Below are positions 1 to 11,640 of a DNA stretch of 64,000 bases, piece by piece. Location: the NCBI RefSeq assembly GCF_051020985.1, contig NC_135002.1, positions 1,612,001-1,676,000 of the forward strand, in the 5' to 3' direction. The first letter of the stretch is position 1. Every line of letters starts with the position of its first letter. Under the pieces are notes generated by a model. It saw only the letters and a program-made list of their open reading frames with translations. It was not told the origin of the DNA and did no database searches. This DNA is from Nomia melanderi (taxonomy: Eukaryota > Arthropoda > Insecta > Hymenoptera > Halictidae). The position numbers and the translations under genes are program-made.

Positions 1-572
1 TGTATAGTTTTAAATAGTTTTATATAGTTTTATATAGTTTTATATAGTTTCATATAGTTTTATATAGTTTTATATAGTTTTATGTAGTTTTATACAGTTT
101 TAGAAAGTTTTAGAAAGTTTTATATAGCATTATATGGTTTTATATAGTTTTATATAGTTTTATATAGTTTTATATAGTTTTATATAGTTTTATGTAGTTT
201 TATACAGTTTTAGAAAGTTTTAGAAAGTTTTATATAGCATTATATGGTTTTATATAGTTTTATATAGTTTTATATAGTTTTATATAGTTTTATATAGTTT
301 TATATAGTTTTATATAGTTTTATATAGTTTTATATAGTTTTATATAGTTTTATATAGTTTTATATGGTTTTATACAGTTTTATAATGTTTTATATAGTTT
401 TATACATTTATATATAATTTTTTATAGTTTTATATAGTTTTATATAGTTTTATATAGTTTTATATAGTTTTATATAGTTTTATATAGTTTTATATGGTTT
501 TATACAGTTTTATAAAGTTTTATATAGTTTTACATATTTTTATATAATTTTTTATAGTTTTATATAGTTTTG
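1..572. repeat. AT minisatellite, 10-bp unit TTTTATATAG
   Basis: The whole stretch is a tandem array of the 10-bp unit TTTTATATAG with point variants. There is higher-order structure: a variant block (tatgtag, tatacag, tagaaag, tagaaag units) starts at 81 and recurs at 191, a 110-bp period. A second block beginning with the tatatgg unit starts at 361 and recurs at 491, a 130-bp period. The array runs directly into the assembly gap, so its true length is unknown. I see no coding potential. Confidence 0.95.
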
Positions 573-672
573 NNNNNNNNNNNNNNNNNNNNNNNNNNNN
601 NNNNNNNNNNNNNNNNNNNNNNNNNNNNNNNNNNNNNNNNNNNNNNNNNNNNNNNNNNNNNNNNNNNNNNNN
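573..672. other. assembly gap (100 N)
   Basis: Exactly 100 N lie at the end of the minisatellite. A round number of N usually means a scaffold gap of unknown size. Reading frames that cross it have no meaning. Confidence 0.98.
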
Positions 673-741
673 CCTGGTTGTGCTGGTTCAATTGGTCACT
701 TTTGAAATTCAAGCGATCCCTGATCCGCGTCTCGTCTGAGA

Positions 742-1167
742 TTGACACGTTCGGTGCCACGTGTACTACATATGGTAAGAAAATGTTTTTAACTATTTCT
801 ACCGTTGTCGAGACACCTCTTGAAACTTTAACTTAAAATTATCTTCCAGATTTAGTCATATATTCTGAATTCATTTTTTGACTTTTCCCATCATTATAAA
901 ATCGACTATAGGAAACGTCAAAAATTCAATGGAGAAAAAATAATGAAACTGAGGAAACATTTATAAGTTAAAATTTTAAAGGGTTCGACACAGTAGAAAC
1001 AGCGTTGACACATGGTCAAGAATAACGGTATACAAAGCACCGTAAAGAAACAATATGAAAATATATAAAAATTACCAAGAGCTTGAATATAATTTATTTT
1101 ATTTAAAAAATCAATACAGTCCATAAGGAAAGTGTTACCGAAATTTCCGTGGCACGGAACGTGTTAA
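742..1167. mobile_element. TTAA-bounded non-autonomous element, CACGTT family
   Basis: Its ends are imperfect inverted copies: TTGACACGTTCGGTGCCACG at the left and, read inwards from the right, TTAACACGTTCCGTGCCACG. The interior (about 1000-1160) is also found at 32550-32715 and, in part, at 34380-34490; a 99-bp relative with the same ends is at 48477-48575. It has no open frame of note. TTAA at the ends fits the piggyBac superfamily, but that assignment is inference because no transposase is present. Confidence 0.75.
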
Positions 1168-1461
1168 TCCCCATCGATTCCCATCCGAAGTTTCCCATGA
1201 GGGTGTCGAGGTGCGTCAAGGCTCCTCGAGCAACCCCTACTCACGAGGGTCCTCCGAACACGACACGCGATCGATGTCCGAAACACACCGCTGGTCTTGG
1301 TATTATTATATCGAATAAAGTGATTATTCAGATTACAAGACTGTGTACGGGGGACGGTGCTTTTATTCAATGGAATTTTAGGTACATTGATTGCTGTGGA
1401 GCTGGATGCTGGTTAACGAAGTCCGAGTGCTGGCAAGAGTCATTTTGTTTAAAATAGACGG
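1168..1461. other. intergenic spacer, nothing recognised
   Basis: This lies between two TTAA elements. It is moderately GC-rich near 1180-1300 and carries overlapping reading frames on both strands of up to about 100 codons. These have no start context, no splice partners and no recognisable motif, so I treat them as chance frames. Confidence 0.5.
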
Positions 1462-1629
1462 TTCAACACGTTGAATGCTGAATTTAGTTCTCATTAACTT
1501 CATGTCAGCTGGTATTTATTGTGTATATTGGTGCTATAATAATAATGAGTCCAGTGTGAAAAATAATTGAAAGAGAATATTAAAACAGTCTGAAGTCCAC
1601 GATGTTTGTTGGAGCACTCAACGTGTTAA
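1462..1629. mobile_element. short TTAA-bounded element, CACGTTGA(A/G)TGC family
   Basis: The left end reads TTCAACACGTTGAATGCTG and the right end is an inverted, diverged copy ending in CAACGTGTTAA. Related ends occur at 47567, 61913 and 62115. It lies 130 bp beyond the 3' end of TRMT2A. No coding sequence is visible. Confidence 0.6.
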
Positions 1630-1757
1630 TCTTTAAAAACAAGATTAAAAAAGACGTTTTAGATAATTTCTAATATGGAAAAGGTGATACAAGAAAGCTT
1701 AGCTTTCGAATTTCCTGAAGTTGGTTCATGTGGACAACTTCAAATGAGTCTCCAACG

Positions 1758-4008
1758 TTAACTGGAGTCATGGGGCTCTGTATTAGTAACTGGAGTCTCC
1801 AGATCACGCGATTTCATCGCTACGGATAGTCTCTCCAGGCAAAGCAGCAGCTCGCAGTGCTTCGTGTGCGGAAACATGTCGACGGCCACAGCCTTCACTG
1901 GCACTAACGGGTCGCCGACGTACTGCTTCGACGGTGGCCTGGCCAGGTCCACTAAATTCCTCGCGGCAGCTCTCGGATCGCAGGACACGTAGACCAGCCG
2001 CGACAATTTGTTCGCCTTGCGCAGAGTCAGCAAAGCTCGTTGATCTGAAACGTTTCTCCCTGTACTAGAGCTCTGTTATTTATCAGATCTGTTATTTATC
2101 AGATCAGTCTTGGTCTTACGAAGTCCTGCCCGTGGAGGATCCACAACAGCAACGATGTTGGACTTGGTGGTCCTACGGATCACTGGAGGGAGGATGTCCT
2201 CCGCTTTGCCCACGAAGAACTCGCAGTTAGTCACGTTGTTCGCGACTGCGTTCTCCCTAGCGTCTTTTATAGCGTCCTCCACCACTTCCAGGCCGAACAC
2301 CTCGCCGCAGTGCTGCAATGTCCTGAATTTAATACTCTGGAATACTCTGGAATACTTTTCATGGAGTCTTTTTACCTTTGAGAACACCAGACCAATCGTC
2401 CCAGTGCCGCAGCAGATATCCAGCAACGCTGTGTCCTCGTTGGGTGCTGCCAAGTCGATGGCTGCTTTGTACAATACCTCGGCGCCCAAGGTGTTCACCT
2501 GGAAGAACGCCTGCGGAGACACTCGGAACTTCATGCCCAACAACGTCTCCTCTATACACTTGGAGCCGGAGATATGAGTGAAATTGTCTCCATTCTCGCC
2601 ATCAATGCTTCTGTGCAAGAATAAAGATACTGATAAAATCCAGGGACCTTATATCCTCTATTTCTGAGTTACGGTTTTTGCTGCTGGCTTACTTTTTGTT
2701 CATTATTTGGAAATGCAAGGATGTAACCCCTGCCTCTGCACCCTTTCCTGTCTCGAAGAAGTCCTTCAGCTGTGACCTTAGTTCCTCTAATTGTTCGGGG
2801 CTCAAATCCTGTGGGTGGATACCCACTATCACCATCAGATCACCCGAGAGGGTTGATCTGACTGTTACTTGCCTCCAGTGTCCACTGTGATCAACTGGTT
2901 GGAAAGGTTTCAGACCAGAGTTTCGTATGAACTCTTCAAGAATCTAAAATGTGCTTATACAAAAGACAAGTTTAAGGAGTCGATGGTGGAAGGTGTCTTG
3001 TGGAGAACTTACTTTGACTACAGTCTTCATTTTATTGGGAATGTGACAGAGGTCGTCTATGGGTCCTACAGCAGTGGATCCAGCTGCATAACTGGACAGT
3101 CTGAATCCTATCATAGCTTGGTTACCATCAATGCTTCTACCTGTGTGGTGATAGCATTGTACCCATTTGTATCATTTGATGTTACCATTGAGATAAATAG
3201 GTCTACTGTAGAATTACCAACTGTAAATTCACACTTGTTTCTGTACTCAGTGTTCTTGTCTGTGCTGAGAATAGGGAGTAATTCGCAGGGCAATCCTTCA
3301 TACTTGTTCCTCTGATAATTTAACCAGTCTAAAAGATCATCCTTGCTGTCTTTCAACATTTGCTTGCAAATATTTGTTAGAATAGACCTCATTTCCTTTT
3401 GTTTCAACTCCAACTAAAAACAAGAAAGAGGATCCTTATGTGTCCTTAGTAATCTTATGTGCTTAATCATTGATAACTATCTTACTTGATCAGGATAAGG
3501 CATATTCCACAATGGTGTTGTGGTGGATTTAATCCTGTCCTCAACAGAGATAGGTTCACTGTCATCTATCTTTAAACGCTTATTGATATTCTGCTCCTCT
3601 AATCTTCGTTTCACAAATGGATCTGGAGCTGGCTTAGCAATCTATGTCCCAAGGGATGAAAGAATTTCATGTATATCGGTTCCAATGTTTTAATGTTAGC
3701 AAATAAAGATGTACCTGTGCTGTAAGTTTAGAGTTTTTCCACTGAATCCCATTCAGTTTCTCTATAGCCTTTTGACGGTTCTCTTCATTTCTGAAGGACA
3801 CGTAGAGCCATCCACTGCCCTTTCTTGGTGGTTTCACCTTGCATGTTTGCAGCTCGAGCTTTTCATTTAAAAGCTTTTTAAATTCACCTATGCCATAATA
3901 CTTTGGCAAACCACGTATTTCAATCTTATACTTCTCTGACGTGAAGTCGTCTCTATCCAGGTAAGCATAGGGGTTCTTCTCCACCCCCGTGGATTCGTTT
4001 GTAGTCAT
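1758..4008 (-). CDS. TRMT2A: tRNA (uracil-5-)-methyltransferase, TRMT2A-like
   Basis: SAM-dependent RNA methyltransferase of the TrmA/RumA family; TRMT2A makes m5U54 in the T loop of cytosolic tRNAs. Eight exons, joined from high to low coordinates: 4008-3715, 3641-3486, 3413-3218, 3140-3013, 2943-2693, 2610-2376, 2312-2120, 2044-1758, about 579 aa (human is about 625). An N-terminal RRM (about residues 15-95) comes first; the catalytic domain follows with CEFTVG, the SAM motif LLDICCGTGTIGL, DPPRAGL and the catalytic-Cys motif VYVSCDPRAA. The usual SCNP is SCDP here. All phases agree at the junctions. I start at the ATG at 4008 because the open frame upstream has only GTG. The 63-nt sixth intron (2375-2313) is free of stops and in frame, so retaining it would add 21 residues. 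It is divergent from PNKP. Confidence 0.92.
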
Positions 4009-4531
4009 TCTTTTGAAATTTTCTTTCACAATCGTAACTTATACAACTCACTCATAGAACCATAATATAATTTGCTAATAAAGGTAAATTCCCCGACTAA
4101 GTCCACGTGTTTTTCTATCTTTCTATCAAAACACCACGTGCTGGAAGTTGCATAAGGTTAGGGTTAAGTTGGACCCAACCTACTCTGACTGTCACAACAA
4201 ACGCGAAAATGGTCGGACAGAATTTGTACCCAAAGAAATTAATTGGTGAATTAAAGATAAAGAAATCCGATAAAAGCTATAAAATATTTTTTAGTGGTAT
4301 TGATAATAAATAAATGTGCAAATAACGCTAGCATAAAAAACTTCCTGACATCTTTTGCGTTGCTCTTAACAAAACGTCGCATTACTGTTTGTGGAATATT
4401 TTGATTTAAAACTATGTTATCTATTAATGTAATCTCTTCGTAAATGTTTATATACATTATTTTTGCATAGATATGAATGTTTCTGTTGATTTCATTGGAG
4501 GAGTAAAATTATTGATTTTTTTTATATTACA
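4009..4531. promoter_or_regulatory. divergent promoter region of TRMT2A and PNKP
   Basis: These 0.5 kb separate the start codons of two divergent housekeeping genes. Two palindromic CACGTG E-boxes lie at 4104-4109 and 4135-4140, 31 bp apart. No TATA box at a convincing distance was found. CACGTG is bound by bHLH-zip factors such as Myc/Max and USF in animals; that it works here is inference. The rest is AT-rich and may include the 5' leader of PNKP. Confidence 0.5.
4209..4313 (+). other. small ORF in the PNKP leader (34 codons)
   Basis: The ATG sits in a good context (gaaaATGG) and opens a 34-codon frame that is rich in Lys and begins MVGQNLYPKKL. It lies upstream of the PNKP start, so if PNKP transcription begins near the E-boxes this would be an upstream ORF. 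I do not recognise the peptide. It could equally be a chance frame. Confidence 0.2.
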
Positions 4532-6665
4532 ATGACTGAGGAAGCTAAGAGCTGTTATTTGAAAAGTAATGATACAGAATTACTAACTGTATTCTTGCCA
4601 CATCAAAAACCTGTTATTGTGGGACGTTGCCCGGAGACTAACATTACGGACTCACAATGCTCTAGACAACAAGGTTAGCAGCTTTTTGTCTGATCATTTA
4701 TATAATCAATATGCTTTGCATAATGTATTACTTGCCATTATTCTTTACAGTACGACTCTGTGCAGATTACCAGGAGTACAAAGTTTTTATACAGCAGCTT
4801 GGAAAAAGGTCTTGTGGGTTCAATGGCTTTAAAACTCGTAAAGATGTCAAATTTATAGGTCAACATGAAGACCACTTAGAAATGTTATATGGTAAATACG
4901 TATATGAAATTGAATTTAACCCTCCTCCTCCTAAAACTCTGTTACCTCAGAAGAGAACTAGACAAATAGACAGAAGTACTGAAGATGAAGAATATACTCA
5001 CAAACAAGCAAAACTTGAAGACAACTTAGATGACAATAGGTTTGTGAAAGAAGAGCACAACGGAGAAAAGGAGAAAGAAACAAAACCAGCAAAAAATACT
5101 GAAAGTAGCATTTTGAAGTTTCTAAAAAAGCCAAGCATGAGTTCCAATAAATCAAAAGATGGGACTAACTCTGTAGGTGAGAAGGATGAACAAAGTACAT
5201 GGGAAAGTAAAGAAAATGGAGCATTATTAATATGTACAACAAAAGATGTAGAAGGTCGTTCAAAGGTAATTAATTAATATTATTCATAAGAAGTTCATGC
5301 AAGATTTAACAAGATACATTCATTATCAGATAGCTGCATACGATATGGATGGAACATTGATAAAAACACGTTCTGGCTTAGTATTTCCAAAAGATTTTGA
5401 CGACTGGCAACTTATATATCCAGAAGTATGTGGGAAATTAAAGACACTTCACAGTAATGGTTATAAAATAGTCATTTTCACTAATCAAGGAGCATTGGGT
5501 ACAGGAAAGCTGAACGTTAAATTATTCAAGAATAAAATAAAAAATATAGTACAAAGAATTGGTGTGCCAATGCAGGTATGCTTTGAATTCAGTTGAGCAA
5601 CAGTACATAAGCTTATTCTGTATATGTTAATTTGTTTGTAGATTTTTATAGCTACTGGAAGTAGCATCTATAGAAAACCAGCAATTGGTATGTGGCAACA
5701 ATTGGAAAAGAACAATGATTCCGTACCCATTGACAAAGACAGTTCTTTTTACGTCGGGGATGCAGCCGGCCGACAAAAAAATTGGGCTCCAGGAAAGAAG
5801 AAAGATCATTCATCAGTAGACAGATTGCTAGCATTAAATTTAGGCTTGAAATTTTATACCCCGGAAGAACATTTTCTTGGACACAAAGAAGCACCTTATC
5901 TACTGCCAACATTTAATCCAAAAACTTTACCAACTGTTGATGTATGTACAGGGGGCAATATAACTTCGAATGTTCAAGAGGTAATTAGAACGATATTACG
6001 CAATGTATAATTCATAAATATGCTGTGAGTGACATATTTTTAGATAATCTTGATGGTTGGATGTCCAGCATCGGGCAAATCATTTTTTGTAAAAAATTAC
6101 CTAAGCAATTATGGATACGTTAACAGAGATAGTCTCGGGAGTTGGCAAAAATGCATTAGCGCCGTGCAGAAACATCTGATTGATAACAAGAGTGTGGTGG
6201 TGGATAACACAAACCCGGATACTTCCTCCAGACAACGATACATTGAAGTAGCAAAGAAACATGGTGTTCCTGTGAGATGTTTCGTCATGACGACAACTAT
6301 GGAACATGTGAAACACAATAATAAAGTAACAGAATATTAATTGTTGATTACATAAAATAGCCATTGCAACTGTGCTATTGAATATTGTATACAATTTTTT
6401 TATTTCAGTTTCGAGTGTTAACAGATCCCAGTCACGCTAGGATTACTGAGATAATCATTAACTCTTACATGTAAGTGATAGATCCTTATAAAATTAATGA
6501 TATTGTAACACAGATTCAGTGAATGGTATATTTTTTTTTAGAAAAAATTATCAATCACCGACTTTGGACGAGGGTTTTACAGAAATCGTACAAGTTAACT
6601 GCGTCCCACTGTTTCAGAATGATGACCATCGAAAACTGTACGAAATGTATTTACTTGAAAGCTAG
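4532..6665 (+). CDS. PNKP: bifunctional polynucleotide phosphatase/kinase (PNKP)
   Basis: Restores ligatable DNA ends in single- and double-strand break repair by removing 3'-phosphates and adding 5'-phosphates. Seven exons: 4532-4673, 4751-5265, 5330-5575, 5642-5980, 6044-6325, 6409-6470, 6542-6665, about 569 aa (human is 521). The order is an N-terminal FHA domain (VIVGRCPET, then CSRQQ), a charged Lys/Glu linker (about residues 130-220), a HAD phosphatase (AYDMDGTLIKT, IFTNQG, FYVGDAAGR), and a C-terminal kinase with Walker A GCPASGKS and the VVVDNTNPD motif. The FHA domain binds phosphorylated XRCC1/XRCC4 in known family members. All catalytic motifs are intact and phases agree. Introns are 60-85 bp. 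The next gene, RBM19, follows on the same strand about 400 bp later. Confidence 0.95.
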
Positions 6666-7067
6666 TATTACTCGTTTATAATATACAAAATCACTATAGG
6701 CATGCTTGTATGTACTTAAGTAGTGTTATCTAAGTAATATTTATTTTACAATGTACTTTAAGAACAACTGGCTTTTCTTTAAATATTGTATAATTAAAAG
6801 CGAATTATTTAAAAAGACATTGTAACATTATAATTTTTTAATAAAATGAATACGCACTTTTAATGACTATTGTAGCTTTCCTTGTCATGTGTATATCACA
6901 GTAACGGCACTATGATATCGGGGAACCCTGTTCTCTATGTAATTTTTATTCCCTCTAAATCTTAAGGAAAACATAACCTCCTTAAAACCGCATGGTGTGT
7001 CTCAGTGTGTCAATGCATAACATAAACATTGGGAATTTTTATTAGAAATAATTATGACTGATACAAA
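6666..7067 (+). terminator. PNKP 3' UTR and spacer to RBM19
   Basis: The AT-rich 3' UTR has an AATAAA polyadenylation signal at 6840-6845, about 175 nt after the stop. The remaining 220 bp up to the RBM19 start codon must hold the RBM19 promoter; no clear TATA box or initiator stands out. Confidence 0.6.
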
Positions 7068-10000
7068 ATGTCACGTCTAATAGTAAAGAATTTGCCAAAA
7101 AGTGTTAGTAACAAATCTTAACTATATAATTACAACGATAAAATGTGGTAGAAGCATAATGTACACTGAAACTTTATAGATTACAGATACAAAATTGAAG
7201 GAATTGTTCAGCCAAAAGGGTTTAGTAACTGATGTGCAATTGAAATACACAAAGGATGGAGTGTTTCGACGATTCGCATTTATTGGATTCAAAACAGAGG
7301 AGGAGGCTATAGCTGCGAAGGAATATTTTGACAAAACATGCATAGAGACTAGCAGAATATCGGTTGATCAATGTGCAAGTCTAGGTACCTTAAGAATTAT
7401 AGTAGATTAAGGTTACTTTTGTTGCAGTAGTTTATATTTTATGCATTCAATCTCATAGGGGATTCTTCTAAACCCAGGTCTTGGAGTAAATATGCATCTG
7501 ATAGTTCCAAACAAACTGCAGTTAATAAGGGTTCCACTGACACAGCAGAGAATGATTCTTTGGAGAAGACAAAAGCCAGTGAAAAGAAAAAGGAAAAAGA
7601 TAAAAAGAAGAAGCAAGAAAAACTTGTAAAAGATGAAGTGAAAGAAGCATTAGAAAAGGTAAATTTATCATTGTTTGGTAACAATATTTATAATCTAATG
7701 TTTACACTGATTTAACTCAGCACAAAGATGACCCTTTATTCATGGAATTCCTTGAAAGTCATACAGCAAATAAAACTGTATGGACCAATGACACGATATT
7801 AGCAGTCACTAAGGAAAAGGATCAAAGCAACAGTGAAGATGACGATGAAGAAGCCAGTGATAAGGATGAAGATGATGAAGAAGAAGAAAAAGATGAAGAA
7901 AAGGAAGAGAAGGAAAAAATTGCAGATAAAGTTATATCTGATTTAGAGGTGATTAAAATTTTATCTGTCACAAATTGATCCTTGTAACATACCACAAAAG
8001 GATAATAATATTTATTTTTCTTAATATAGTACATGCAAGCCCTGAAGAAAGGAAAAGACCAAGCTGAGAAAAAAGAGAATATTGCAAACAATAAAATTAC
8101 ACTCAAGGGTGGCCCACAAAAATTTTTTACTGTGAAGCTTCGTGGACTAGGATACAATCACAAGAAGAAAGACATCAAACAGTTTTTCCATCCACTGAAA
8201 GCAAAATCGATAAGAGTGCCTCGCAAGATTAAGGGAATAGCTTATGTTGGTTTCAAAACAGAGTCACACCTTAGGAAAGCACTACTGAAGAATAAAAGTT
8301 TTCTAGGTAATAATACAACACTTTACGTAAATCAGAAGTCTAATTTCAACTGTTTACTAGTTCCCATGGGTTTCTAGATGGTAAACAAATATTTGTAACA
8401 AGATATGAAGAGAAGGAGAAAACCACAACTGAAGAGCAGAATGAAAATGAAGCAAACAACAGGTGGAAGAAACAAGAAGAGGCGTTGAAGGGTGAGGAGA
8501 GCATAGCAGAATCCGGAAGAATGTTCATCCGAAATCTGTCTTACACCACAACGGAGGACAATATCCGGACACTGTTCGAAAAATACGGTACACCATTCCT
8601 CTACTGAATTGATGTCTAATTAATCTCTTTCGTGTATTATGAAACGTATCAAACAATTCAGTCAATTCAACTGCTCCAATTCTTTCCATCTAGGTCCCTT
8701 AACAGAGGTGAACCTGCCAGTGGACAGAGTGACCAGAAAACCAAAGGGCTTTGGCACAGTGACGTTTCTAATGACCGAGCACGCAGTGAAAGCGTACAGC
8801 GAGTTAGACGGCACCGTCGTGGACGGCAGAATGCTGCACCTGCTTCCCGGCAAGGCGAAAGTGGATCCACTGGAGATGCTCAACGACAAGGGACTGTCTT
8901 ACAAAGAGAAGAAGCAACTGAAAGCAAAGGCGACTGCAGGGTCCTCGCACAACTGGAACGCGCTATTCCTCGGTCAAAACGCAGTGGCGGATGCCATCGC
9001 TGCTACCTACAACACAACCAAAGAAGCTGTCCTGGAGGACAGCTCCACGAAGGGCCTAAGTGCTGCAGTGAAATTAGCTCTGGGAGAGACTCAGCTGGTC
9101 CAGGACACCAAGAACTTCTTGGAGGAGAACGGCGTTTGCCTGGACGCGTTTAATCAGCCCGCACTGAAGCGATCCAAGACCGTGATATTAGTGAAGAACC
9201 TGCCAGCCGCGACGCCGGCGCAGGACCTCTACCAGTTGTTCAGCCCGCACGGGGAGCTGGGGAGAGTGGTGATGCCGCCGTCAGGGATCACCGCGCTGGT
9301 GGAATTTTTAGAGCCGTCCGAGGCACGCAAGGCGTTCACCAAATTAGCATACACCAAATACAAACACCTGCCGCTCTATCTGGAATGGGCGCCCGACAAT
9401 AGCTTCACGACGCCCGCCGAGAGGAATAAAATAGGCGCCAGGGTGGACATCGGAGAGGAGCAAAAGAAGCCTGAGCAGAATGAGGAGGAGAAAGAACAGC
9501 CGAAGGACGAGAACAAAAACAGCAAAGTCGAAAGCGAGGACGAAGAGGAGCCCGAGCCAGACACCACTCTCTTTGTCAAGAACATTAATTTCACGACCAC
9601 GGACGAGGACTTGAAAGCGGTATTTTATAAGTTAATCACGGATTTTTCGAATTCCACTTGACTGTGGTGCGACGGTATTCTGAAGTTTACTGTTACATTG
9701 AATGCATAAAGGCCACAGTCTGCTGAGAGTGTGAACTTGGCGAGAGTTAGGGTTCTCTTATGAGTGGTGTGTAATTTGTTCTATGTTCAGTATTTCAGTA
9801 AATGCGGTCCAATTCACTATGCCACGATAGCAACGAAGAAGGACCCGAAGAACCCTAGTGCGAAATTGTCAATGGGCTATGGATTCGTGAGGTACAAATG
9901 GAAGGCAGACGCAGAGCGTGCCCTGAAGACTTTGCAGATGACTGTGCTGCAAGGGAAAACGTTGGAGCTCAAACGTTCTGAACGGACATTGACGTACGTT

Positions 10001-11339
10001 GACTCGTTTATCTTGGATTTCTTAACGTTTGTACTTAACCCCTTCTACAACAATGAGTGAGACTCGTGGTGAAGATTTTCAACATGGTTCAACAAATATA
10101 TACTCAGTTCATTCGAATTCAAAGTAAATATTATTCCTCTGTAATCAACTGTTACACTTAAAAAGAAATATGGGCATAACGTATGCTTAGAATTTTTCTC
10201 TTTTTCCAATAAATTATTAACGACAAAGTAGCCTTATCGATCAGAGTTGAAAAAGACATCATAGGCCAAGGGGTTAAAGAATTATTGTGTTGCAGCACCG
10301 ACGTGAAAACTGCGAAGAAGACGTCCAAAGTGACCGCTCAGACTGGTACCAAGATTCTGATAAGGAATGTCCCCTTCCAGGCGAACGCTGCGGAAATATC
10401 TGAACTGTTCAAGTACGTACTTGAAACGTCACTCGTCAATGATTATTTAATAGTGGTTTAAGGATCAAGTAATGTATGATTGTAGTAGCAATTTCCAGTG
10501 AAAATTCTTGTTATCGTTGACAAAGAATGAAGTGTTTTAACGAGATTCATTGAGAACAAACTTTCAATGTCGACGCTGAATAAAAATTGAACAATCCGTA
10601 GAGCGTTCGGCGAGCTGAAGGCGGTCAGGCTGCCAAGGAAATTGGTCGGCGTTGAGAAACACAGGGGTTTCGGGTTCGTCGAGTACTACACGAAAAGCGA
10701 GGCCAAGGTACTGGTCGATGCGCATTGAATTAAACGTTGTTTCTTTTTAATCGGGTTTACGATCATCGATTAAATCCCCTTCTGCTTACCGCAGAAAGCG
10801 TTCAAGGCCTTGTGTCAGAGCACTCACTTGTACGGGCGAAGGTTGGTGCTGGAGTGGGCGCAGGCCGAGGAAGGCGTCGAGGAAATTCGGAAGAGGACTG
10901 CCAAGCATTTCCATCAAGGTACTTCAAACAATTTAATGCTATTGAATTTGGAAATTTTGTGGGTCTACGCTGTAGGTATTATTACCATTGAAAGGCTAAT
11001 TCTATCAACTTTATCAATTCTGTCAATTTTATTATTCTTTCAGCTCTATCAATTTTACTAATCCTTTCAGCTCTACTAATTTTACTAATTCTTTCAGCTC
11101 TACCAATCCTTTCAACTCTACCAATTTTAGCAATTCTTTCATCTCTACCAATTTAACCAATTCTTTCAGCTCTACCAATCCTTTCAACTCTACCAATTTT
11201 ACCAATTTATTCATCTCTACCAATTTAACCAATCCCTTCAGCTCTACCAATTTAACCAATTCTATTTCCAGACGACACAGCAAGCAAAACCAAGAAAGCT
11301 ACCCTAAATCCTGAAGATGTCGGCTTGAAAGTAGATTGA
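7068..11339 (+). CDS. RBM19: RNA-binding protein 19 (RBM19/Mrd1), six RRMs
   Basis: Nucleolar protein needed for pre-rRNA processing and small-subunit assembly in yeast (Mrd1) and animals. Twelve exons: 7068-7107, 7187-7384, 7459-7658, 7721-7948, 8030-8306, 8378-8587, 8694-9619, 9791-9993, 10296-10412, 10602-10707, 10795-10918, 11272-11339, about 898 aa (human is 960). The start MSRLIVKNLPKSV is typical of the family. RRMs: 1 at residues 1-80, 2 from KLRGLGYN, 3 from RMFIRNLSY, 4 from KTVILVKNLP, 5 from TTLFVKNINF, 6 from KILIRNVPF. A very acidic Asp/Glu/Lys stretch sits between RRM1 and RRM2 (exon 4), and a second one precedes RRM5. The conserved C-terminus (HLYGRRLVLEWA) is present. Exon 7 (926 nt) is much more GC-rich than its neighbours. 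All intron phases agree. Confidence 0.95.
11000..11271 (+). repeat. pyrimidine-rich tandem array in the last RBM19 intron
   Basis: A degenerate array of TCTACCAATT-type units fills the 3' half of intron 11. Polypyrimidine-CAG strings that look like 3' splice sites end at 11043, 11070, 11097, 11169 and 11241; the one I use for exon 12 ends at 11271. The first three are exactly 27 bp apart and the next are 72 bp apart. Only the last joins in frame to a plausible C-terminus; 11241 meets a stop at once. Confidence 0.8.
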
Positions 11340-11640
11340 ACGAAGACCACTAAATCGCCCAGTTGGATGTCCTAACTTCAAACTTTCCTACGAAACCAAC
11401 GATCGTTAAGAACAATATACATCACTCTCCAACATCAACGAATCTCTCCGTAAATCAACGAAAAGCTACCACTCAGAAGACCGAAGGAGCAACGATTGAA
11501 ACGAAGGACACGCGTCAGTGGTCGACGGGAAAAGACATCGCAGCGTCTGCCCATGGAAATTTGTAAATAGCCAGCCAGCGTATCGAATAAACTATAAATT
11601 CATCGAACACATCCGCGATTTTATCGCGCGTTTCCTTTCG
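11340..11640 (+). terminator. RBM19 3' UTR
   Basis: AATAAA lies at 11586-11591, about 250 nt after the stop codon. No other gene is seen here. Confidence 0.6.

Noticed and set aside
560..836. Open frames on both strands across 573-672
   Set aside because: They exist only because N bases were translated as unknown residues.
4251..4457. 68-codon minus-strand frame with a hydrophobic stretch, opposite the PNKP leader
   Set aside because: It overlaps the small ORF on the other strand. The hydrophobic part comes from AT-rich codons, and no family was recognised.
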